Shown in pieces: positions 1 through 5,242 of a stretch of DNA of 6,565 nt (position 1 is the first letter of the stretch; each line of letters starts with the position of its first letter). The position numbers and the translations under genes were made by a program. Below the pieces are notes generated by a model. The model worked only from the letters and a program-made list of their open reading frames with translations, did no database searches and was not told the DNA's origin. Source of the stretch: Deltaproteobacteria bacterium (GTDB lineage: Bacteria > Desulfobacterota_B > Binatia > UBA9968); assembly GCA_016193385.1 (NCBI GenBank), contig JACPSF010000231.1, positions 1 through 6,565 on the forward strand, in the 5' to 3' direction.

Positions 1-83
1 AATACTCCCAGAAAACAGAAGAAAAGGTTGGTTAAAGTGAGCGCAACACCGAAACCCAGAACCAGATGGTGGATGATATCCAC
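1..83 (-). CDS. tctA: TctA-family large permease subunit of a tripartite tricarboxylate transporter, N-terminal fragment cut by the window edge
   Basis: The frame opens with GTG at 83-81, four bases after the tctB stop, and stays open to base 1 (27 complete codons). The peptide begins VDIIHHLVLGFGVAL and continues TLTNLFFCFLGV. This matches the characteristic TctA amino terminus, where a hydrophobic helix with GFGVALTPTNL is followed by a short cysteine- or phenylalanine-rich stretch and GVLLGT. TctA is the roughly 500-residue inner-membrane permease with about 12 membrane helices that moves the solute using an ion gradient. There is no clear Shine-Dalgarno sequence before the GTG, so translation probably depends on coupling to tctB. 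The motif match and the gene order tctC-tctB-tctA make the identity fairly safe although only about 5% of the protein is visible. Confidence 0.85.
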   Translation of the reverse strand, partial: MDIIHHLVLGFGVALTLTNLFFCFLGV

Positions 84-87
84 AAGG

Positions 88-546
88 CTAAATACTTAGA
101 AACCCGCGGGGTAATTGCTGGGACAGCAACAGGACAAAGAGGATATAAATGCCTACCGTAGTAACGACAGCCATAAAAACGATCCTTTTCCAGCTTTTTA
201 ATTCAGCCACGACCATTGAAAGGGCAAGTAAGAGAAATACGGTGATGAGCAGGCCTAGCTCCTCAAAGAAAAAGCCGAGGACCAACAGAATCGAGGCGAT
301 GTAAGCTACCTTTTTCAATCCCCCTGGCTTAGAGAAAGGGATAACCTGCTCTATATTTTTGAGCGAGTTTAGCCCTTGCGCTAATATGACCAGGGAAAAG
401 ACAATGAGTAGAAGTCCCACTCCCAAGGGCAAGAAGCCGGGGCCGGGTTGAGTGACGCTCCCAATTTGATAGCCCGTTGCCAAGATGGTGAATACGCTCC
501 CAAAGACCAGCCAAAAAATCCCGCCGATTATTTCTGAATATTTCAT
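88..546 (-). CDS. tctB: TctB-family small membrane subunit of a tripartite tricarboxylate transporter
   Basis: This 152-residue protein is the usual size for TctB, the poorly conserved four-helix subunit that partners the TctA permease. Hydrophobic segments lie at about residues 7-25, 38-57, 77-115 (long enough to count as one or two helices) and 121-142. The family motif PGPGFLP is at 34-40, just before the second helix, and the carboxyl end carries the typical LPRG element (145-148). The ATG at 546 is preceded only by a weak purine-rich GCGAAGCGAG. The gene follows tctC by 23 bases and precedes tctA by 4, so all three are probably one transcript. The substrate cannot be read from this subunit; TTT systems carry citrate, other di- and tricarboxylates and related organic acids. 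Confidence 0.92.
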   Translation of the reverse strand: MKYSEIIGGIFWLVFGSVFTILATGYQIGSVTQPGPGFLPLGVGLLLIVFSLVILAQGLNSLKNIEQVIPFSKPGGLKKVAYIASILLVLGFFFEELGLLITVFLLLALSMVVAELKSWKRIVFMAVVTTVGIYILFVLLLSQQLPRGFLSI

Positions 547-569
547 CTCGCTTCGCTACTCGTTTTAGA

Positions 570-1559
570 TCACTTGACCAGGCCCATCTCTGTAAGAATT
601 TTTTCATAGGTCTCAACACCACGGATGACGTACTCGCTCAGATCTTTGCTGTTCCGATAGAGGATAGGGAAGCGGAGATTCTCCTTCATCCCCTTTATGA
701 AGCCCGGCTCCTTCATCGCTTTGGTGAAGGCATCCTCAAGCTTTTTGACAATTCCGTCGGGTATGCCCCTCGGTCCCATAATGCTCAAGATCATCGGGGT
801 AGGGATATCGTAGCCGAGGTCCTTTAAAATGGGAATGTTTGGGAACTCCTCGGGATGCTGGTCGTTCAATATGAGCAAAGTTCTTTCCTTGTCTGCTTCC
901 ACCAGCGGGTAGACGATGGTATCGACGATAAAATCGATATGTCCTCCCAAAAGCGATACATGCCCCTCAGGGCTTCCCTTAAACGGAATATGGGTCACCT
1001 CCACCTTTTCCTTCTTGAAAACCTGGTTGACAACGAAATATTGCATGCTGGTCGTCCCGGTGGATGCATAGGTGAGCTTTTTCGGGTTCTGACGAGCATA
1101 GGAGATGAGGTCCTTAAAACTCTTCAAGGGGGAGTCCGTTCTAACCGCCACACTGAATAATGAATTTCCAAATTGCATGATGGGTTTAAGGTCCTTTAAC
1201 GGATGATAGGGGAGTTTTTCCAGAAGTGGCCCGATGAATACCCCACTGTGCGCGCCATAACCGATGGTATATCCGTCCGGTTTTGCTTTGGCGATGGCAG
1301 CAACCCCGATGCTTGTGGCGCCACCGGGTTTGTTGGCTGGCACAATCGGCTGTCCAAGGATTCTTTCCGCGTCTTTTGCTATGAGCCGGGCGGCTATGTC
1401 TCCGGGCGCCCCCGCGAGAAGCGGTATGATGAGGGTTATCGGCCTAGTGGGATATTTGGCCACATCCTCCTGCTGTGGATACCCCGATCTTACAAAGAGA
1501 AGGGCAAGGCCAACGCCTAAAAAAACAGATAGCTTTTTCGTGCATAGAAGCTGTTTCAT
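570..1559 (-). CDS. tctC: TctC/Bug-family periplasmic substrate-binding protein of a tripartite tricarboxylate transporter
   Basis: The 329-residue protein has the standard Bug-family length (about 320-330). Residues 1-26 form an exported signal: two lysines (K8, K9), a hydrophobic core at 10-23, and a polar stretch before the mature domain. No lipobox is present, so it should be a soluble periplasmic receptor. Family signatures occur in order: YPTRPITLIIP (36-46), the ligand-loop AGAPGDIAARL (49-59), NKPGG (76-80), KPDGYT (93-98), YASTG (164-168) and HIPFKG (190-195). The Bug fold clamps a carboxylate through backbone contacts of two loops and delivers it to TctAB. The ATG at 1559 follows an AAGGGGG Shine-Dalgarno sequence with a short 4-base spacer. 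The gene is first in the operon and lies behind a probable sigma-54 promoter. Many Bug proteins are solitary; this one sits with its own tctBA. The ligand is unknown. Confidence 0.95.
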   Translation of the reverse strand: MKQLLCTKKLSVFLGVGLALLFVRSGYPQQEDVAKYPTRPITLIIPLLAGAPGDIAARLIAKDAERILGQPIVPANKPGGATSIGVAAIAKAKPDGYTIGYGAHSGVFIGPLLEKLPYHPLKDLKPIMQFGNSLFSVAVRTDSPLKSFKDLISYARQNPKKLTYASTGTTSMQYFVVNQVFKKEKVEVTHIPFKGSPEGHVSLLGGHIDFIVDTIVYPLVEADKERTLLILNDQHPEEFPNIPILKDLGYDIPTPMILSIMGPRGIPDGIVKKLEDAFTKAMKEPGFIKGMKENLRFPILYRNSKDLSEYVIRGVETYEKILTEMGLVK

Positions 1560-1629
1560 ATTTCCCCCTTTAGAAGTGCGCTCCGGGATTTTTGTTCGGG
1601 CCGGAAAGTCTATGTTGCCGATTTAGCGC

Positions 1630-1645
1630 AGCAATTCGCATGCCA
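1630..1645 (-). promoter_or_regulatory. Sigma-54 (-24/-12) promoter for the tctCBA operon
   Basis: Read on the minus strand the site is TGGCATGCGAATTGCT. The sigma-54 consensus is TGGCACG-N4-TTGCW, so ten of the eleven specified consensus bases match; the only mismatch is T for C after TGGCA. The invariant GG (1644-1643) and GC (1632-1631) are at the correct separation. Transcription would start near 1619, giving a leader of about 60 bases before the tctC ATG at 1559. Sigma-54 promoters need an ATP-driven activator bound upstream, and candidate upstream sites are present (see the repeat at 1754-1783). This is a motif match by eye, but it is strong and correctly placed and oriented. Confidence 0.66.
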
Positions 1646-1660
1646 AGCAACGAGCATGCC
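1638..1660. repeat. Direct repeat GCATGCC, 16-bp period, overlapping the -24 element
   Basis: GCATGCC occurs at 1638-1644 and again at 1654-1660. Because GCATGC is itself palindromic, the pair also reads as two identical palindromic half-sites whose starts are 16 bp apart, about one and a half helical turns. The first copy lies inside the sigma-54 promoter, so a protein bound to the pair would block polymerase. No known regulator is recognised from the motif, and chance is possible for a repeat this short. Confidence 0.35.
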
Positions 1661-1672
1661 TATTCTTTGATC
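1660..1672 (-). promoter_or_regulatory. Possible IHF-binding site between enhancer repeat and sigma-54 promoter
   Basis: On the minus strand this reads GATCAAAGAATAG. Against the IHF consensus WATCAANNNNTTR it matches at seven of nine specified positions, missing the first W and the second T. It is centred about 47 bases upstream of the predicted tctC transcript start. IHF commonly bends DNA at such a place so that a distant activator can touch sigma-54 RNA polymerase. The match is imperfect and the motif is degenerate, so its main support is its position. Confidence 0.25.
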
Positions 1673-1753
1673 GGGAGGAGGAGCTAGGTAGCTTTGGCCG
1701 GAGTGGCGGTCGCACAAAAAGGAGACCACCCGCCGGTTTCATTCACAAAACTT

Positions 1754-1783
1754 GGAAATAAGAAGAAGCGTTTTCTTATTTCC
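1754..1783. repeat. Perfect 11-bp inverted repeat in the tctC / mmgE-prpD-like intergenic region, candidate activator-binding site
   Basis: The left arm GGAAATAAGAA (1754-1764) and right arm TTCTTATTTCC (1773-1783) are exact reverse complements separated by the 8-base loop GAAGCGTT. As RNA the stem could extend three more pairs outward (two G-U and one C-G, to 1751 and 1786). It lies about 150 bp upstream of the predicted sigma-54 start of tctC, a normal enhancer distance, and about 190 bp before the divergent GTG start. No run of U follows it on the plus strand. The arms are AT-rich, which is more typical of a protein operator than of an intrinsic terminator. The bound protein is not encoded in the window. 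Confidence 0.6.
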
Positions 1784-1854
1784 GGGAATGAAAACCACGG
1801 AGCTCCTTATCGACTGGAATCGAGAACCGGCAAGGATTTGTCAGATAATGCGGC

Positions 1855-1917
1855 AGAACCTCTTTGGAGTGCAGCGGGTGGCCAAGGCACTTTTCATCGC
1901 TGAGATTGAGAGGTTCT
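1855..1917. repeat. Widely spaced 9-bp inverted repeat upstream of the MmgE/PrpD-like gene
   Basis: AGAACCTCT (1855-1863) and its exact reverse complement AGAGGTTCT (1909-1917) are separated by 45 bases. The pair lies just upstream of the possible -10 element at 1938-1943. It could be two operator half-sites that loop, or a long-range RNA stem, or chance. Nothing else in the sequence supports a specific role. Confidence 0.3.
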
Positions 1918-1937
1918 CCTTTAACCCTTATTCCGGC

Positions 1938-1943
1938 TATAGT
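1938..1943 (+). promoter_or_regulatory. Possible -10 element for the MmgE/PrpD-like gene
   Basis: TATAGT matches the sigma-70 -10 consensus at five of six positions and would start transcription near 1950, about 25 bases before the GTG. There is no good -35 at 16-18 bp spacing. A TTGAGA occurs at 1906-1911 but is too far away (26 bp). If used, this promoter would probably need an activator. This is a weak call. Confidence 0.25.
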
Positions 1944-1962
1944 ATGCTCGGTCAATCTCTTC

Positions 1963-1970
1963 GGGAGGTG
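1963..1970 (+). promoter_or_regulatory. Ribosome binding site that sets the MmgE/PrpD-like start
   Basis: GGGAGGTG is a strong Shine-Dalgarno sequence, with its GGAGG core ending six bases before the GTG at 1975. It supports GTG-1975 over the in-frame ATG at 1864, which would add 37 residues unlike anything in the family. Confidence 0.8.
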
Positions 1971-1974
1971 CTCT

Positions 1975-3396
1975 GTGAAAACTCTAGCCCAGCGGCTTGC
2001 AGAGTTCGTTGTTGAAACACAATATGAGGATCTGCCACCGGCGGTGGTGCATGAAGCCAAGCGTGTGCTTCTGGACTCCGTCGGATGTGCCGTGGCTGGA
2101 ATGACTGCGGAGAAAGGTAGGCTCTCGGCGGCGCTGGTCAGGCGCCTGGGAGGCCCACCGGAGTCTTCGATCCTGGGCACCAGAGACAAGGTTTCCTGTG
2201 CCGCTGCTGCTTTTGCCAACGGCGAGCTAATTAACGCCCTGGACTTCGATGCCATTCTGGCGCCGGCCATTCATGTCTCACCCTTTGTGCTGCCCCCCGC
2301 TCTGGCCCTGGGCGAGAGCAGGAGGACATTAGGCAGGGACCTCATCGTAGCTTCTGTCCTGGGCCATGACCTGAGCTCCCGGGTCGCCTCCGCCCTTTCC
2401 AGTAATAGAACCATTGTGGCTGAAGGGCCGGACAGGGGGAAGGTCCTCTGGCCAGCGATCCACGGATACAGCGCCAATGCCTTTGGCAGCGTGGCGAGCG
2501 CTGGCAAAATGCTTAACCTGGATGCGGAGAAGATGGCCAACGCTCTGGGGATAGCTGGCTACCTTGCCCCTATGCAGACCGGGTCCCAGTGGCACCATTC
2601 CGGGACCGACGCGCTGCTCAAATACTCTTCAGCGGGGTGGATAGCCCAAGGGGGCGTCACTGCTGCCCTTCTCGCGGATATGGGCTACACGGGAGACGTG
2701 TCCGTGCTCGATGGCGATCACAGCTTCTGGAGATTTTCGGGATCTGAGAGTTGGATGCCCGAGAAAGTATCCGGGAATCTGGGGCAGGATTGGCATATTC
2801 TTAACATGCGATACAAGGTTTATCCCTGCTGTGGGATTATCCAGGGTCCTCTGGAATGTTTTACCGCCATCGTTGATGAGAACAGGCTGGCCCCGCAGGA
2901 GATAGAGCAGGTCAAGGTGTGGTTGGATCCCCTTTCCGAGGAACCCCTATGGCATAGCCGCCAAATCGAAAACGAGGTTGAGGCACAGTTTAGTGTACCG
3001 TATGTCATGGCCGTGGCCGCTCACGGTTTGGAGTTAGGGGCTGAGTGGCAGGATCCCAGCACCAGGAAAAATCCCGCGGTTAGGGGCTTCATGGATAAGG
3101 TGACCTTTGCCTCGCATCCTGATTATGGCAGGGCTGCCCTGGAGGATCCCAACGCCCGGATGGCCAAGGTCGACGTGCAGGCGAGGGGTAGGACTCATTC
3201 CGTGGAGAGGAGCCACACCCGGGGCGCGGCCACGCCGGAGACCGCCAGGCTCAGCGATCAGGAGTTGGAGGAGAAGTTCAGGCATAACACCTCGGGCCTG
3301 CTCCCCCAGGACAAGGTAGATAAAGCAGTAAGATTTATCTGGGAGCTCGAAGAGCTGAAAGATATATCTTATCTCATGGATGACCTCGCTGGATAG
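1975..3396 (+). CDS. MmgE/PrpD-family protein (2-methylcitrate dehydratase / cis-aconitate decarboxylase superfamily)
   Basis: From the GTG start the protein has 473 residues, normal for the family (about 450-480). Family landmarks appear in order: DSVGCAVAGM (34-43), NALDFD (87-92), H100 before a proline-rich helix, IHGYSANAFGS (162-172), the helix LDAEKMANALGIAG (182-195), KYSSAGW (216-222), YPCCG (283-287), FSVPY (339-343), and the terminal LSDQELEEKF and IWELEEL. D90, H100, H163 and K216 fall where family members place acidic, histidine and lysine active-site residues; this is alignment by memory. The family includes PrpD (methylcitrate cycle), cis-aconitate decarboxylase and iminodisuccinate epimerase, and its many environmental paralogues have unknown substrates. 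The usual DYDDT is here DFDAI, and no methylcitrate-cycle genes are nearby, so methylcitrate is not assumed. Divergence from tctCBA suggests action on an imported carboxylate. Confidence 0.9.
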   Translation: MKTLAQRLAEFVVETQYEDLPPAVVHEAKRVLLDSVGCAVAGMTAEKGRLSAALVRRLGGPPESSILGTRDKVSCAAAAFANGELINALDFDAILAPAIHVSPFVLPPALALGESRRTLGRDLIVASVLGHDLSSRVASALSSNRTIVAEGPDRGKVLWPAIHGYSANAFGSVASAGKMLNLDAEKMANALGIAGYLAPMQTGSQWHHSGTDALLKYSSAGWIAQGGVTAALLADMGYTGDVSVLDGDHSFWRFSGSESWMPEKVSGNLGQDWHILNMRYKVYPCCGIIQGPLECFTAIVDENRLAPQEIEQVKVWLDPLSEEPLWHSRQIENEVEAQFSVPYVMAVAAHGLELGAEWQDPSTRKNPAVRGFMDKVTFASHPDYGRAALEDPNARMAKVDVQARGRTHSVERSHTRGAATPETARLSDQELEEKFRHNTSGLLPQDKVDKAVRFIWELEELKDISYLMDDLAG

Positions 3397-3399
3397 CTC

Positions 3400-3440
3400 C
3401 TCACGATCTGTGCCCTTCCTCAGGGATATGAGGCGGTGAG
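3400..3440. terminator. Weak nested hairpin between convergent genes, possible bidirectional terminator
   Basis: The 53-bp gap between the two convergent genes holds an inner stem CCTCA (3418-3422) / TGAGG (3429-3433) with a 6-base loop. An outer stem CTCAC (3400-3404) / GTGAG (3436-3440) encloses it. Its position suits a shared terminator. There is no T-run on either side and the stems are short, so an intrinsic terminator is doubtful. Confidence 0.25.
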
Positions 3441-3449
3441 CAGGCGTTA

Positions 3450-4442
3450 TCAGTTCTTTCCAAAGAGCGAGGCGATGAATCCCGAGGCCTCGATTTCTTT
3501 GACGACGCTGTTGTCGTAGAATTTTTCCGGATCCGCGTTGCGCGCCGCCTCTCGCTTAGAAAGTTTCAATGCCGCTTCGACAATTTCCTTTTTAACATAA
3601 GGCCGCTCCGGAATATGGGGAATGCTGGTGCGATAGCTCTCTAGGAGGATCTCCCGGTCATCGATCCGAGAGAATTTGCCGATCAGCCGAATGGCATACT
3701 CGCGATCTCTGCGGCAGAGCGCTAACCCCTCCAGATAGCCTCTGAGGAAATTGCGCACCGCATCAGGGTTCTGCCGCACCCAGGAATCCTTCGCCCCAAT
3801 ACCAATGTAGCCAAAAGGAAGCTTCATCTGCATAAGATTCAGCACTTCTTTAAATCCAAGTTTTTGAGCAATGAGGCCGTTTGGAGGAGAGATGATCGAG
3901 GCATCGACCAGCCCTTGCTGGAGGGCCTGCACGCGGGCATCTGTGCCGCCGACATAGACGATCTTGTAGTCGCTCTCTTTGAGCCCGTAATAGGCCAGGG
4001 CATCGCGAATCCCATATTCCGAGGCGGCGCCGGCACGGCTGGCGGCTATGACTTTCCCCTTAAGCTCCTTCGGGCTTTGGATCGTAGGTTTACCAAAGAT
4101 CTGGAAATAGTAAACATCATAGACAGAACCGATAATAAGCATGCCTCCGCCAGCTAAGCGGGCCTCGACACCTGCGCCGACATTGAAGAGGCCGATCTGA
4201 ATCGAATCGGCCTCAATCCCCAGAGCCACCAGAGACCCTCCTGCGAAATAGACCAGCTCCGTTGCCAGGCCATGCCTTTTAAAGAATCCCCGCTCTTGCG
4301 CCGCCCAAAGCGGGGCCACTGCGGCCGAAATGGCGCTATAGCCAACATGGAGTTCTCCCGCTGCCAAAAGTGGCGTAGGAAAGGTCAGGCCCACCAATAG
4401 GGCCGCTGAAAAACCACAGACACGAGAATAAAGCTTTTTCAT
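3450..4442 (-). CDS. NMT1/SsuA-like ABC-transporter periplasmic substrate-binding protein
   Basis: The 330-residue protein starts with a Sec signal: K2, K3, R7, a hydrophobic core at about 10-27, and probable cleavage near the LLAA at 25-28. The mature part has the SsuA/TauA/THI5 pattern: LHVGYSAISAAVAPLWAAQERGFF in the first lobe (31-54), FAGGS (66-70), the IQIGLFNVG strand (81-89), SPKELKGKVIAASRAG (123-138) leading into a helix, GGTDARVQALQQGLVDASIISPP (165-187), and a helical C-terminal lobe. Relatives bind sulfonates, nitrate, thiamine precursors or aromatic acids and feed an ABC permease, but no permease or ATPase is visible here. Its ATG overlaps the stop of the upstream methyltransferase gene by ATGA and has its own AAAGGAG ribosome site seven bases before it, so the two are co-translated. 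The ligand cannot be inferred. Confidence 0.9.
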   Translation of the reverse strand: MKKLYSRVCGFSAALLVGLTFPTPLLAAGELHVGYSAISAAVAPLWAAQERGFFKRHGLATELVYFAGGSLVALGIEADSIQIGLFNVGAGVEARLAGGGMLIIGSVYDVYYFQIFGKPTIQSPKELKGKVIAASRAGAASEYGIRDALAYYGLKESDYKIVYVGGTDARVQALQQGLVDASIISPPNGLIAQKLGFKEVLNLMQMKLPFGYIGIGAKDSWVRQNPDAVRNFLRGYLEGLALCRRDREYAIRLIGKFSRIDDREILLESYRTSIPHIPERPYVKKEIVEAALKLSKREAARNADPEKFYDNSVVKEIEASGFIASLFGKN

Positions 4443-5023
4443 TTCGGCGCTCCTTTCACGCTGTCATCATTATTTTGTTCCTTCCCCTCCATTCTCCAAA
4501 GATAGATTGCATGCTGGTGTAACCATCCACCCGTTATCTTTTCCACCTTGGTTGGAACCCAACCTTCGATGTCGAAATCGTGGGAGACGATCCGGGCGCC
4601 GAGCTGCAAGCTCTGTAGACGCGGGCGCAGCTTCGCGTTGAACTCCGGGAGCATATAGAGCGTCACCACCGTAGCCCCAGAGAGGTCGACCGTGAGAGCA
4701 TCTTGTTCCCTGAACTCAACTAAATGATCCACTCCCTCCTTCTTCGCTCTATCCTCAGACAGCCGAACCAGCTCAGGATCGATCTCAATTCCAACTCCCC
4801 TCGCGCCGTACTTTTTAGCCGCCCGGATAACGATCCGGCCATCGCCGCTCCCTAGATCGTAAACCGCGTCTCCTTTTTTAACTTCGGCCATCTCGAGCAT
4901 GCGATCAACGACCTCGAAGGGTGTCGGGACGAACGGCACCTCGCCTGTCGTCCAAACGGCCGCGCAGCCGCTAAAAAGGACGCATGCTGCGACAATAATA
5001 GCAGGCTTTCTCACCGTCCTCAT
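4439..5023 (-). CDS. Class I SAM-dependent methyltransferase with N-terminal lipoprotein-like signal
   Basis: The 194-residue protein begins with R2, R5 and K6, a hydrophobic stretch 8-18 and a lipobox-like LFSGC ending at C20, followed by A21-A22 with no aspartate that would retain it in the inner membrane. A Rossmann methyltransferase domain follows: PFVPTPFEVVDRML (30-43), the SAM-binding VYDLGSGDGR (54-63), the acidic ribose contact in GIEID (78-82), D108 in the third motif, VTLYMLP (120-126) and VSHDFD (146-151). The domain pattern resembles the prokaryotic relatives of the FAM173 membrane-associated lysine methyltransferases; that is recollection, not a search. The acceptor is unknown. 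Its stop overlaps the binding-protein start (ATGA), so it heads a two-gene unit. The odd point is the export signal, since SAM is cytoplasmic. A start at M42 would remove the signal but also the conserved VPTP segment, so the ATG at 5023 is preferred. Confidence 0.85.
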   Translation of the reverse strand: MRTVRKPAIIVAACVLFSGCAAVWTTGEVPFVPTPFEVVDRMLEMAEVKKGDAVYDLGSGDGRIVIRAAKKYGARGVGIEIDPELVRLSEDRAKKEGVDHLVEFREQDALTVDLSGATVVTLYMLPEFNAKLRPRLQSLQLGARIVSHDFDIEGWVPTKVEKITGGWLHQHAIYLWRMEGKEQNNDDSVKGAPK

Positions 5024-5057
5024 AGCGCCCTTTTAGCACGGATCGAGCTGCATGCAC

Positions 5058-5070
5058 AAAGCCTGGCTTT
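5058..5070. repeat. Odd-centred palindrome AAAGCC-T-GGCTTT upstream of the methyltransferase gene
   Basis: Six-bp arms are perfectly inverted around one central base, 35 bases upstream of the methyltransferase ATG. On the minus strand a TTGACG (5077-5072) immediately precedes it and could be a -35, though no good -10 follows. A repressor bound here would sit where polymerase loads. The support is the symmetry and the position only. Confidence 0.3.
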
Positions 5071-5171
5071 CCGTCAAAAAGCTTGGTCGAATTTCACTTT
5101 TCCTCGGGGAAGAAATCCCTCCGGCGCTCCTCACTTTGCACCTCGCCTTTCGCAGTAGAGCCACTTAGCTC

Positions 5172-5199
5172 TTGACATAGCTTCGCCATTTGTTATCTA
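5172..5199 (+). promoter_or_regulatory. Sigma-70-type promoter with extended -10 for the cysteine hydrolase gene
   Basis: A perfect -35 TTGACA (5172-5177) is followed after 16 bases by TATCTA (5194-5199). A TG extension sits one base upstream of that hexamer (5191-5192). Transcription would begin near 5206, leaving a leader of about 37 bases before the ATG at 5243. The -10 hexamer matches at only three of six positions, but the perfect -35 and the TG motif compensate. The promoter points into the hydrolase and possibly the downstream deaminase. Confidence 0.55.
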
Positions 5200-5231
5200 A
5201 AGGAGGACTCTGAAAAAGCGTCTGAAAAGAG

Positions 5232-5236
5232 AGGAG
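5232..5236 (+). promoter_or_regulatory. Ribosome binding site for the cysteine hydrolase
   Basis: AGGAG lies six bases before the ATG at 5243, within a purine-rich run. It decides between this ATG and an in-frame CTG at 5210 that follows a stronger AAAGGAGG (5199-5206). That upstream site would be largely outside the transcript if the promoter at 5172-5199 is used. Confidence 0.7.
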
Positions 5237-5242
5237 AAGGCC

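Noticed and set aside
1885..1901. Sigma-54-like AGGCAC ... GCT before the MmgE/PrpD gene
   Set aside because: The GG and GC are separated by 11 rather than 10 bases, which abolishes sigma-54 promoters.
1694..1903. Open frame of 69 codons from TTG behind a GGGAGGAGGAG stretch (1673-1683)
   Set aside because: The spacing to TTG is long (10 bases), the frame runs through the palindrome at 1754-1783, and the peptide resembles no known family.
1864..1974. Upstream in-frame ATG that would extend the MmgE/PrpD protein by 37 residues
   Set aside because: The extension does not resemble the family N-terminus, and a strong GGGAGGTG ribosome site is correctly spaced from GTG-1975.
1788..2015. Open frame from ATG-1788 overlapping the start of the MmgE/PrpD gene
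   Set aside because: It has no ribosome site at proper spacing, runs into the coding region in another frame, and its product is not recognisable.
1776..2270. 164-codon minus-strand open frame across the MmgE/PrpD start
   Set aside because: It is antisense to a well-supported gene, with no family resemblance and no ribosome site.
5049..5064. Sigma-54-like GG-N10-GC on the minus strand before the methyltransferase gene
   Set aside because: Only the invariant dinucleotides and a few flanking bases fit (AGGCTTTGTGCATGCA); such matches are common by chance.
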